From assembly GCF_036898095.1 (NCBI RefSeq), contig NC_090768.1, forward strand, positions 43,127,760 through 43,191,759: DNA of 64,000 nt, read 5' to 3'. Shown piece by piece: positions 20,023-30,483 of the stretch. Both the position numbers and the translations under genes were made by a program. Numbering within the stretch: the stretch's first letter is position 1; each line of letters begins with the position of its first letter. The DNA is from Palaemon carinicauda. Taxonomy: Eukaryota > Arthropoda > Malacostraca > Decapoda > Palaemonidae. Below the pieces are notes generated by a model. That model saw nothing but the letters and a program-made list of their open reading frames with translations, did no database searches and had not been told where the DNA came from.

Positions 20023-20404
20023 CTTGAATTAGTCAAAGGGGAATTCAAAATCTATCCAAGTCGTCAACAAATAATCCAAAATTAAATAAAAGAATGCAAG
20101 GAAGTATTGAAGATAACCTCTGCAAAGCGAAAACTAATAACTAGAAATGTGTACTTCACCAAAATCTGTGAAAACCAATCCAGTAAGCAACAGCGAATTT
20201 AGTAGGTCTTGCCGGTGGCACGACAGAGAGAAAATTGATTCTGTGTTTACATGGAGTACTTGAGTACCTGCTCGACAGATGGCGCTGTTGATGTACACCC
20301 CCTACCTGTATAGCGATCGCTGGCGTATTTTGACCGTAGGTTTTTCTGTCGGGCAGCAGAGCTGACAGCTTATATGATCACCGGCTAAGTTTAATATTGA
20401 AAAA
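20023..20404 (-). repeat. E3 left ITR and 5' UTR
   Basis: The ITR at 20245-20404 is the inverse of 13915-14090: shared blocks are GGAGTACTTGAGTACCTG, GATGGCGCTG, GTATAGCGATCGCTGGCGTA and GTCGGGCAGCAGAGCTGACA. About 220 bp of 5' leader follows before the gag ATG. Confidence 0.85.
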
Positions 20405-20725
20405 TGTTAATACTCATCAACCAATAATCTGACTGGCAATTAAATCCAGGATTTTATAAAAGATTTTAATAAAAAAAAAAATAACATGGACCATTGCGTA
20501 CAATAATAGCCATTAGACACCAAGGAATCTGAATTAAAGTCATGACCATAATTGAGAAACAAAAGTTTCAGAACTGTAAACATGTAGCCTAGATAGTAAT
20601 AATAGTAAACTGTACTGTATTAATATTTGTGAGATTCACATGGGAAACGTCCATGTGGAGGGTACTAACAAGGGCTCTCTTCCACTCATGGAATATTACA
20701 GTTTCAGCTACATTAAGCAGATCAT
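20405..20725. other. Remnant of intron 6, no gene seen
   Basis: AT-rich intron DNA between DIRS E3 and the LINE. Nothing recognised. Confidence 0.6.
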
Positions 20726-20736
20726 CATACAAAATT

Positions 20737-22343
20737 ACATACATACATACATATACCAAAGGCACTTCCCCCAATTTTGGGGGGTAGCCGACAACAACAA
20801 GAAACAAAACAAAAAAGGGGACCTCTACTCTCTACGTTCCTCCAACCTAACCAGGGACTCAGCCGAGTTCAGCTGGTACTGCTAGGGTGCCACAGCCCAA
20901 CCTCCCACATTTCCACCACAGATGAAGCTTCATACTGCTGAGTCCCCTACTGCTGCTACCTCCGCGGTCATCTAAGGCACTGGAGGAAGCAGCAGGGCCT
21001 ACCGGAACTGCGTCACAATCGCTCGCCATTCATTCCTATTTCTAGCACGCTCTCTTGCCTCTCTCACATCTATCCTCCTATCACCCAGAGCTTTCTTCAC
21101 ACCATCCATCCACCCAAACCTTGGCCTTCCTCTTGTACTTCTCCCATCAACTCTTGCATTCATCACCTTCTTTAGCAGACAGCCATTTTCCATTCTCTCA
21201 ACATGGCCAAACCACCTCAACACATTCATATCCACTCTAGCCGCTAACTCATTTCTTACACCCGTTCTCACCCTCACCACTTCGTTCCTAACCCTATCTA
21301 CTCGAGATACACCAGCCATACTCCTCAGACACTTCATCTCAAACACATTCAATTTCTGTCTCTCCATCACTTTCATTCCCCACAACTCCGATCCATACAT
21401 CACAGTTGGTACAATCACTTTCTCATATAGAACTCTCTTTACATTCATGCCCAACCCTCTATTTTTTACTACTCCCTTAACTGCCCCCAACACTTTGCAA
21501 CCTTCATTCACTCTCTGACGTACATCTGCTTCCACTCCACCATTTGCTGCAACAACAGACCCCAAGTACTTAAACTGATCCACCTCCTCAAGTAACTCTC
21601 CATTCAACATGACATTTAACCTTGCACCACCTTCCCTTCTCGTACATCTCATAACCTTACTCTTACCCACATTAACTCTCAACTTCCTTCTCTCACACAC
21701 CCTTCCAAATTCTGTCACTAGTCGGTCAAGCTTCTCTTCTGTGTCTGCTACCAGTACAGTATCATCCGGAAACAACAACTGATTTACCTCCCATTCATGA
21801 TCATTCTCGCCTACCAGTTTTAATCCTCGTCCAAGCACTCGAGCATTCACCTCTCTCACCACTCCATCAACATACAAGTTAAACAACCACGGCGACATCA
21901 CACATCCCTGTCTCAGCCCCACTCTCACCGGAAACCAATCGCTCACTTCATTTCCTATTCTAACACATGCTTTACTACTTTTGTAGAAACTTTTCACTGC
22001 TTGCAACAACCTTCCACCAACTCCATATAACCTCATCACATTCCACATTGCTTCCCTATCAACTCTATCATATGCTTTCTCCAGATCCATAAACGCAACA
22101 TACACCTCCTTACCTTTTGCTAAATATTTCTCGCATATCTGCCTAACTGTAAAAATCTGATTCATACAACCCCTACCTCTTCTAAAACCACCCTGTACTT
22201 CCAAGATTGCATTCTCTGTTTTATCCTTAATCCTATTAATCAGTACTCTACCATACACTTTTCCAACTACACTCAACAAACTAATACCTCTTGAATTACA
22301 ACACTCATGCACATCTCCCTTACCCTTATATAGTGGTACAGTA
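20737..22343 (-). mobile_element. 5'-truncated non-LTR retrotransposon (RTE-like) with 11-bp target duplication
   Basis: 1.6 kb on the minus strand, flanked by CATACAAAATT at 22344-22354 and again at 20726-20736. The 3' end (20737-20760) is a (TATG)n run, as in RTE-type LINEs, preceded by about 240 bp of 3' UTR. Only the RT C-terminal two thirds remain. Sits in intron 6 of the INO80B-like gene in sense orientation. Confidence 0.85.
20999..22336 (-). pseudogene. LINE reverse transcriptase, N-truncated
   Basis: About 445 open codons without a stop. Motifs: VPLYKGKGDVHECCNSRGIS, GGFRRGRGCMNQIFTVRQ, VAFMDLEKAYDRVDREAMW, GLRQGCVMSPWLFNLYVDGV, then LLFPDDTVLVAD (motif C, with the usual FADD changed to FPDD but both Asp kept), then YLGSVVAANGG and the C-terminal LRWFGHVERM / GRPRFGWMDGV block. 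No endonuclease domain is left, so it is a dead-on-arrival copy. Its long open frame means a recent insertion. Confidence 0.85.
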
Positions 22344-22400
22344 CATACAAAATTGCTAGCATAAAATAGGAAAGTTATAAGTATAAATTATATAACTTAC

Positions 22401-22576
22401 CTTTCCTTTTGTGGCTTCAGGAAAAACTCAAAAGACTGCGGGACAGATATGGATATCATATTTTGATTATTGACATAGGTGTACATTGGAATTTCTTTTT
22501 TGTTGAACTTCATTCTGTTGTTAAACTTCTGCATTTTGGAATCTTGTTTCTTTAGCAGCCGGTCAACCGTCTTTTT
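22401..22576 (-). CDS. INO80B: INO80B-like coding exon 6
   Basis: The acceptor ATACCTCCCCACAG precedes AAAAAGACGG, and the donor is GGAAAG|GTAAGT. 176 nt, residues 224-282. It begins KKTVDRLLKKQDSK (end of the PAPA-1 region), followed by the less conserved strand PMYTYVNNQNMISISVPQSF, the counterpart of the 'PMVRY...TLSFP.G' segment before the zinc finger. The last two bases AG join T of exon 7 (AGT, Ser). Confidence 0.87.
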
Positions 22577-23601
22577 CTGTGGGGAGGTATAAAAGAACAA
22601 AATATTACTTCATTGTTGAAAGTTGACAAGCAGACCATTTAAAATTCATTGAAATATTTCATATCATTAGCACGAAGCCACCAAGTCATATTTCGTATGG
22701 TCTCATAGGGCTTACTAAAGCCTTAGTTCCAAGAAGTAAACATTGGAATAAAGTTTCTGCTTCAAATCAACATTGATAACATTGGAGAAAGATGCATGAA
22801 ATTACTAAAGTTCTTCCCCTTGTTAAGAAAACAAGTGTTATTTCAACACAAACTCCCGAGTCTACCATCAAGCAAGAGAACTCTATCCCCAGACAGTGAA
22901 AGACCATGGTACAGAGGCTATGGTACTATCCTAGACCAGAGAACAATGGTTCTTTTTGGAGTATCCTTCTCCTAGAAGAGATGCTTACCATAGTTAAAGA
23001 GTCTCTTCTACCCTTACCAACAATTACATTGCAGTAGTTAATCCCTTGAGCGGGGAAGAACTGTTTGGTAATCTAATTGTTGTCAGGTATATGAGGACAG
23101 AGGAGAATATCTAAAGAATAGGCTAGACTATTCTGTGTATGTATAGACAAAAGGAAAATGAGCCGTAACCAAAGAGAAGGATCCAATGTAGTATTGTCTG
23201 GTCAGTGAATGGATTCAATAACTCTCTAGGGGTAGTATCTCAATGGGTGCCTGAAGGTTACTGCTAACAACAGATAGATAACCATAAAGTAATGGGTTTG
23301 TATTTGAAAATATTAATGGAATAAGAACGAAGTAAATGTGCAAGATGCACGAGTTAACTGAATTCCTAGTGGCTACATAGTTATATAATAAGTAATATTG
23401 ATCGAGAAAAATATAAGTGGTAAGGAATAAAGTAACTGATCTCTTGATTAGTAACCAACATTGATTTCCCATACTAGTTTCAATATATAGATTAGGTTTG
23501 CATCGAAAAGCAATTATGCAAGAACACTTATAGAGCAATGTTATTCATAAAAAATTTCACCCCTCCTTTGAACAGCTTCATTCAGCATCTCCATAACATA
23601 C
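22577..23601. other. INO80B intron 5, with a copy of repeat family R
   Basis: About 22840-23250 is a minus-oriented copy of family R (CAAGCAAGAGAACTCTATCC, AAAGACCATGGTACAGAGGC, GAAGAGATGCTTACCATAG). The rest is AT-rich and featureless. Confidence 0.6.
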
Positions 23602-23702
23602 CTTGTCTTCCTCTCTTTTCTCTTGCGCCTGCTCTCTTCTCTTCTGTGTCTTGATGGCTTTTTTTGCAAGCATTTCTTCAGTAACTATTTTCTCCTTAAA
23701 GC
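23602..23702 (-). CDS. INO80B: INO80B-like coding exon 5 (PAPA-1 basic helix)
   Basis: The acceptor TTTTTCCCCAG precedes GCTTTAAGG, and the donor is GACAAG|GTATGT. 101 nt, residues 190-223: FKEKIVTEEMLAKKAIK then a Lys/Arg/Glu-rich run (QKRREQAQEKREEDK). This matches the PAPA-1 'YKEK..TEEMLLKKEERARKRR' segment and is probably a long charged helix. Confidence 0.9.
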
Positions 23703-24061
23703 CTGGGGAAAAATAAGAAAACTTATGACATGAACAGTTAGTTACTCAATTAAAAAAAAAAAAATTGCTGACAGTTTACATTTCTTTTATATTATAATTA
23801 TATAATTATAAATCTACCACCAGGATTCACAAACCATTTTAGAGTACTGTACAGTACTGTACTTGAATAGTTTTCAATTGTATTGGTTCTTTAGACAATG
23901 CAAATGAGAATGAATTACTTTCATATTTTACTATCAAAACTTAAAACCAACTACTGTACGTGTCTGGAAATTACTCAAGTAATTTTTCATAGATTAAAAT
24001 ATGAAAAGCCTTCCGTTTTCTCTTCAATATATTTATAATAATAAGTGAATTCTTAAATTAC
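23703..24061. other. INO80B intron 4, no feature
   Basis: 359-bp AT-rich intron, the only one of ordinary length in the gene. Polypyrimidine acceptor tract visible next to exon 5. Confidence 0.7.
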
Positions 24062-24197
24062 CAGATGGTAATGACAGCAACGGTTCAGCAGGAATAATAG
24101 GAAATGTGTCGTCAGGACCATCTCGTTTTTCAAACATAGCTCTCTGTCTAGCTGTCATGAGTCTTGGATTTTTCATGCGTTTCAGCTCGTCATCAAC
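24062..24197 (-). CDS. INO80B: INO80B-like coding exon 4 (PAPA-1 core)
   Basis: The acceptor ATTATTTTCAG precedes GTTGATGACGAG, and the donor is CATCTG|GTAATT. 136 nt, residues 145-190. It contains MKNPRLMTARQRAMFEKR and PAEPLLSLPSG, the most conserved stretch of the family (LTARQRAL...LLELPMG). Phase 1 at the 3' end; the split Gly codon (G|GC) joins exon 5 to give GFKEK. Confidence 0.92.
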
Positions 24198-24887
24198 CTG
24201 AAAATAATAATAGGTATTATGCAAGTATGAATGTATAAAAACTCATTGACGCACTATATGAGAAACTTCAATAAATGAATTAAAAGCATTTTGAGTATTT
24301 GCTGCATTTGGTTTGAGGAAATCTAGAAAGATCATTGGAACCATTATTTTAAAAAGTAGATTAATGGATACAGCAACAACAAGAATAACAAATGCAGTCA
24401 TTTCTAGTTCACTGCAGGACAAAGGCCTGAGACAGGTCCTTATTCAAGTTTGGAGTTTGGCCAGTATTCATCACCATGCTGGCCAGCATTATTCACCAAA
24501 ACAGAGCATCGAAAAAACTGACAGTTTTCAATATTAAACTTACCCGATAATCATGTAGCTGTCAACTCCGTTGCCCGACAGAATTCTATGGAGGGATACG
24601 CCAGCTATCACAATACTAGAAGGGGGTGTATTTACCAGCGTCACCTGTGGCCAGGTACTCAAGTACTTCTTGTTGACACCTCCTCAATTATTCCTCTGTC
24701 GTGCTTCCGGCAAGACGTTCTGGGATACGCTTATGTTCTTGGAGTATTTTCACGACTTTGGTGAAGTATTTCTCTTTGATTTCGGCTGTCGCTTTACTGG
24801 AAACTTCTATATTAGCTTAGTTAGCTTTTGGAATTATTTTGATTAATTATGGTGACGAAGAGAGTATGTACTCTCGTTCACCTTTCA

Positions 24888-25485
24888 ATGGCCGACCCTT
24901 CCCTTAGACGGAAGTGTTGGTGTCTAAGAGAGTATAGACTCTCTTTCTTAATTTTGCTTAACAAAAGTTATAGATTTATTTTATATCTCTCCGCCTCTTA
25001 TAGGCCTCTTCGATTAACTTCCTTTTATTATAAACTTATTAAAATTAATTTTTATATTTGTTTATATTCGACCTTCCTAATAGTAGGCGGTCTTTTCTTG
25101 GTACCGAAGTTAATTAACATTGAGCCCGTCATTTCGGTTTTACCTGTTAACATATTATGCTATTTCCGCCACAGAGTTTGAAAGAATTTCTTTGATAGTC
25201 TCGTACTTTTTCAAAGTTGAACTAACGTTTTGTTTTGTCTCTGCAGTTGTTGACGTTCAGAACGTTCAACTTGCACTCTATCGTTACGATAGAGAAAGAA
25301 TGTTCACGGTTTCACGTTGCAGTAAGAGTAACCGTGTCTAGCGTTTTGTTCATTCTTTCTTAACTTAATGGTTTTGATCCTAATAAAGGAACTTTTCATT
25401 TTGGGAAATATTTCAGTTTTTTCCTTTAACAATAATATGTTTTAACGATATATATGATTGGGCTCTTCTCTCAGGTTCTAAGTCA

Positions 25486-25516
<31 letters not shown>

Positions 25517-28155
25517 CGGAGGGAGAAAAATAGGATAAACGTTTCATTCAAGCCTGCCAGGCGTACGAGTAACGTCGTTATCGTTTTTGCTCTTCTCCCT
25601 AGTCTCTTTAGGGGAAGAAACTAAACGTTTCTAGAGTGATCTAGTGTTTAGTCTCTTTCCAGCCACTGAATTATCTTTCATTAGATTTTTCTGTTACATT
25701 GTAATTCTGTTTTCGCAATTACTAACTTTTGAGAAAGGATAGAATTGCGTGTTTCAGGTACAAACCACTTAAAGTTTCGAGTTCAGTAAATTAAGTGCAA
25801 ACAGAAATCAAAGTGATAAGTGATTAGCGCAAAGTATGTCAGTGTTGTGCGTGAGGGTACTTCTGTGCGCGCCAGTCGTCCTCCCAGTCCGGGACCTCTT
25901 GCAAGCTCCCAAGCCCAGGGGAGAAGCAATGTCGAAGGGCATAAGGGTTCAGCAGGCCTTGATCGGCGCACAGAAGTATCCTCGGTGGTTGTGGGCGTGT
26001 CTTACCGAGACCGTCACTCCCACCCGCAGACGATTGAGCCCTTATTTTGCTCGTCTGCAGAAGAGATTTAGGGGAGAAAATAAAGGCAGAGTAACGCTGG
26101 TCTCAGGTCTCAAGACCTCTTAAACGTAAAGTCCAGACCTATGCCAGACGTACGAAGTTACAGTTCAACAACCCGGATGCAGTCATTGGGTTAGCTCTGA
26201 CTCTCCTCAGTCATCAGTTGAATGCACTCCGCCTAAGAGGAGTAAGGTTCTGCCGCAACAGATCTCTGCTGTTAAGGCTTTACCTCAGCAGACCTTAGTG
26301 TCTGCCGACCCCAAGTTGACTCTACTGCAGTCCATGCAGTCACAACTTTCGGTCTTGATGCGTGAGTGTCGGGCTGAGAGTGTTGCGCCTCCGCCTCCGC
26401 CTACACTCCCTCCGCCTACGCTCGCTCCGCCTGATCGCAGTACCACCTGCCAGGCGTACGATGTTGTGGACTCTACTACAGTCCATGCAAGCACAGCTTT
26501 CGGACTTGATGCGTGAGTGTCGGGCTGAGAGTGTTGCTCCTCCGCCTCCGCCTACACTCCCTCCGCCTACGCTCGCTCCGCCTGATCGCAGTACCACCTG
26601 CCAGGCGTACGATGTTGTGGACTCTACTACAGTCCATGCAAGCACAGCTTTCGGACTTGATGCGTGAGTGTCGGGCTGAGAGTGTTGCTCCTCCGCCTCC
26701 GCCTACACTCCCTCCGCCTACGCTCGCTCCGCCTGATCGCAGTACCACCTGCCAGGCGTACGATGTTGAGCCACGTGCTGAGTTTGCTGTTCCCAGTGGT
26801 GTTCAGCCTCCGCCTTCCTTAAGGCAACCTTTACAATGGGATCAGGAGGATTATACCTCTCTTCCTCCGCTTCCACTTGCTGCTCCACCAGTGATGCAAC
26901 ATTCGGTTGAGGTACAACAACCTCTCCCGTCCATGAGTCAGTCTCCTCAGCTCTCGCTGCAGCGAGCTCAACCCTCCACAAGGCAAGCACCACAACACCT
27001 TAGCCTTGCGCCTCAGGAGCCTCAGCTTGCGAGACATTTACCTTGTTCTGCGCAGCCTCTTCCTCATCGCGCTCCGCTCACACCACAGGAACTGGAACTT
27101 GCTACTCCGCTTCCGCCAACCGCTCAGCAAGCGCAACCCTTGGGTTCAACCACTCATGCTAGGAGTCAGCCTCCTCCACCCATGCGCCTTCCTTCTGCTT
27201 GTCTTTTATTCAGCCTTTGCAGACTGAGCCTCAGGTGTTCCCTCAACAGTCTTGAAGAGGAAACCACAACTATTGTTGTTCCAGCTCGTTCTGACTCTGC
27301 TGTTCAGATGGCAAAAATATGAATCATGAGTTATGAATGTAAGGTAAATATTATGTTGATATTAAAACCCCATGCAAGCATGCATAAAGCACTCTAGCGC
27401 TGGTCATGGAATTTCTGAGAAATGTTAAACGCCATGCACACGCTCTGCTTTCCTTACAGCAGGCTCTGCTTACAGCATGCTCTGCATACAACATGCTCTG
27501 CATACAGCATTCTCTGCATTCAGCATCATACTCTGCATACATCATGCTCTGCATACCTTACCGCATGCTTCTCAGTCACACATCTTTGGTTGTTGCCAAC
27601 TCACTAGACTGTCAAGCAGTTTCATAACGTTGCCTTCTAGTCTGCTGCTTTTGCACCAGTGAACCCTCACTGAGAGAACTTAGCTTTTCTAGGATATGGT
27701 CCCTGTAGATGAGAAAGTTCTTTTCTCCCTCCTTCTGATATTCCCTTGAGGACTCTGTCATTTGGAGGGAGCCTTTAGCTGCATAACCTCTTATGGACTT
27801 TTATTTAAGCATAACATGCTTCCAGGGAAGGTAATGGTTCCACTTCAGTCGCTAATCCCGTCTGTTACCACACCTGCTCCCATAGACCTTGAGCTGTGTT
27901 GCATGACATGCAGTCCAAGCTTAGTCCTTGTTAGAGGATTTTTTGTTTACGGAGTCAATGTGTCACGGGGAAGACGTTCAACAACCAACAGAAGTGACTT
28001 GTTGTGACGCAGTGCGGCAACCTCAGCAACCCGATAAGGAGTTGTCTGTACGACCCAGACAGTCTAGACAGATTCGGGTTGTCACTGTACTTCCTCGCTT
28101 GCCCATGATTGACAGTTCACAGACTGTGCAGCAGTATCATGATCTTGTGTCCGGC
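24888..28155 (+). pseudogene. E4 gag remnant with 151-bp internal tandem repeats
   Basis: The start MADPSLRRKCW at 24888 matches the gag N-terminus, but the Cys cluster is absent and 0.9 kb of unrelated DNA follows. Homology resumes at 25832 (EGTSVRASRPPSPGPLASSQ) and goes on through RHSHPQTIEPLFCSSAEE, LLQSMQSQLSVLMRECRAES, Pro-rich text, and at 27990-28150 the CDAVRQPQQPD / QSRQ segment. A 151-bp unit is repeated at 26330, 26481 and 26632; 151 is not a multiple of 3, so each copy shifts the frame. Non-functional. Confidence 0.7.
27412..27570. repeat. Imperfect short tandem repeat (CATGCTCTGCATACA)
   Basis: About eight copies of a 15-19 bp unit built on CTCTGCATACAGCATG / CTCTGCATTCAGCAT, in DNA not matched by E2 or E3, so it is probably an insertion inside E4. 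Confidence 0.65.
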
Positions 28156-29595
28156 TCCGTCAGACGACTGGCTTTTAAGAGCTCCCACAAGTCGTCGCTG
28201 TCTGGAGATTTTCAAATGGACTATGGATCTGACCAAGGAACTGGGCCTCCTGGTCAATTTTGAGGAGTCTCAGCTCGTTCCATCCCAGACCATTGTCTCC
28301 TTGGGTATGGATCTTCAGAGTCGAGCTTTTCGGACTTTTCCGTCGGCCCCAAGGATCTTCCAAGCCCTAGAATGCATCCAGAGCATGCTGAGAAGGAACC
28401 GATGCTCAGTCAGGTAGTGGATGAGTCTAACAGGGACACTTTCATCGCTGGCCCTGTTCATCGTGTTAGGGAGACTCCACCTCCCCCCCTTCAGTATCAT
28501 CTAGCTGCTCACTGGATAAAGGACATGACGCTAGAGACGGTCTCAGTTCCTGTTTCCGAAGAGAGGAGGTCTTCTCTCGCGTGGTGTAAGAACAGCTTTC
28601 TTCTCAAGGAAGTCTACCTTTGGCTGTTCAGAAACACGACCGCCGTCTCCTCTCGGACGCATCAGACACGGGCTGGGGTGCGACTTTGGACGGACAAGAA
28701 TGCTCGGGAACATGGAATCAGGAGCAAAGGACACTTCACATCATTTGCAAGAAGTTGTTGGCGGTTATTCTGGCCTTGATAAACTTCAAGTCCCTCCAGC
28801 TTAACAAAGTGGTGGAGGTGGACTCTGACAACACCACAGCCCTGGCTTACATCTTCAAGCAGGGAGGGACTCTTTCGTGGAAGTTGTTCTAGATCGCAAG
28901 GGACCTACTCATCTGGTCTTAAGATCGAAAGCTAACTGGTAACGAGGTTCATTCAGGGCGGTATGAATGTCATGGCAGATCACCTCAGACGGAAGGGTCA
29001 GGTCATCCCCACAGAGTGGACCCTTCTCAAGAATGTTTGCAACAGACTTTGGGCCCTGTGGGGTCAGCCAACCATAGATCTGTTCACTACCTCGATAACC
29101 TAGAGACTCCTGTTGTATTGTTCTCCGATTCCAGACCCAGCAGCGGTTCACGTGGATGCTTTTCTGCTGGATTGGTTCCATCTCGACCTGTATGCATTCC
29201 CGCCGTTCAAGATTGTCAACAGGGTACTTCAGAAGTTCTTCTCTCACAAAGGGACACGGCTGACGTTGGTTGGCTCCGCTCTGGTCCGCGAGAGAATGGT
29301 TCTTAGAGGTACTGCAATGGCTGGTCGACATTCCCAGGACTCTTCCTCTAGGAGTGAACCTTCTAAGTCTACCTCACGTAAAGAAGGTACACCCAATCCT
29401 CCACGCTCTTCGTCTGACTGCCTTCAGACTTTCGAAACACTCTCAAGAGCTAGGGGCTTTTCGAAGGAGGCAGCCAGAGCGATTGCCAAAGCAAGGAGAA
29501 CATCCACTCTCAGAATCTATCAGTCTCAAGGGGAAGTCTTCCGTAGCTGGTACAAGACCAATGCAGTTTCCTCAACCAGTACCACTGTAACCCAG
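28155..29595 (+). pseudogene. E4 pol remnant (RT palm deleted; thumb, RNase H, MT in pieces)
   Basis: Begins abruptly inside the RT at the DDW position (DDWLLRAPTSRRCLEIFKWT, 28160-28215) directly after gag sequence. Next come LGLLVNFEESQLVPSQTIV, RNase H pieces (LLSDASDTGWGATLDGQECS, VEVDSDNTTALAYIFKQ), and the MT segment (AAVHVDAFLLDWFHLDLYAF, 29145-29200). Many stops and frameshifts. The first half of the RT, with its first catalytic Asp, is gone. Confidence 0.8.
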
Positions 29596-30483
29596 ATTGC
29601 TGACTTCCTGTTATATCTAAGGAAAGTAAGATCCCTTTCAGCTCCTACGATCAAGGGTTACAGAAGTATGTTGGCAGCGGTTTTCCGCCACAGAGGCTTG
29701 GATCTTTCCACCAACAAAGATCTACAGGACCTCCCTAGGTCTTTTGAGACCTCAAAGGAACGTCGGTTGTCCACTCCAGGCTGGAATCTAGACGTGGTCC
29801 TAAGGTTCCTTATGTCATCAAGATTTGAACCTCTCCAATCAGCCTCTTTTTAGGACCTCACATTAAAAACTCTTTTCCTCGTGTGCTTGACAACAGCTAA
29901 AAGAGTAAGTGAGATCCACGCCTTCAGCAGGATCATTGTTTTCACATCTGAAACGGCTACATGTTCCTTGCAGCTCGGTTTTTGCTAAACGAGCTTCCTT
30001 CACGTCCTTGGCCTAAGTCGTTCGAGATCCCAAGCCTGTCCAACTTGGTGGGGAATGATCTGAAGAGAGTACTTTGCCCAGTTAGAGCTCTTAGGTACTA
30101 TCTAAAAAGGTCTTAACCTTTACAAGGACAATCAGAAGCCTTATAGTGTGCTATCAAGAAACCTTCTTTTCCAAGTTCTAAGAACTCAGTTTCTTACTAT
30201 TCAGGCTTCTGATTAGAGAAACACATTCTCATCTGAAGGAAGAAGACCTTGCTTTGCTGAAGGTAAGGACACATGAAGTGGGAGCTGTGGCTACTTCAGT
30301 GGCCTTCAAACAGAACCATTCTCTGCAGAGTGTTATGGATGCAACCTATTGGAGAAGCAAGTCAGTGTTCGCATCATTCTATCTCAAAGATGTCCAGTCT
30401 CTTTACGAGTACTGCTACACCCTGGGATCATTCGTAGCAACGAATGCAGTAGTAGGCGAGGGCTCAGCCACTACATTCCCATA
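29360..30483 (+). pseudogene. E4 tyrosine recombinase, inactivated
   Basis: Open to 29853 (DCLQTFETLSRARGFSKEAA, IADFLLYLRKV, TIKGYRSMLAAVFRHRGLDL), then a TAG where E2 and E3 have Lys (SASF*DLTLKTLF), and further stops and indels to 30250. The end is open again: RTHEVGAVATSVAF shows the second catalytic Arg of HxxR replaced by Gly, while the Tyr in VFASFYLKDV remains. 88-90% similar by eye to E3 in aligned blocks, so E3 and E4 are the same subfamily. Confidence 0.85.

Larger units (their letters stand above)
13892..20404 (-). mobile_element. DIRS retrotransposon E3, nearly intact, in intron 6 of the INO80B-like gene
   Basis: 6.5 kb in the same orientation as the host gene. In element sense it starts TTTTCAATATTAAACTTAGC (20404) and ends ATTAATAAAAATAACAT (13892). 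ITRs at 20245-20395 and 13930-14090 are inverse copies; the circle-junction region is at 14145-14230. Pol (749 codons) and recombinase frames are fully open with catalytic residues present; gag has one in-frame TAG at 19356-19354. The copy is therefore young. It adds about 6.5 kb to an intron that would otherwise be about 0.5 kb. Confidence 0.93.

Noticed and set aside
13892..20404. LTR retrotransposon or retrovirus for E3
   Set aside because: No LTRs, protease or DDE integrase; inverted repeats, a circle-junction region and a tyrosine recombinase place it in DIRS.
26330..26766. CRISPR-like direct repeats
   Set aside because: The 151-bp units are contiguous, with no unique spacers; this is a tandem duplication in a eukaryotic retroelement.
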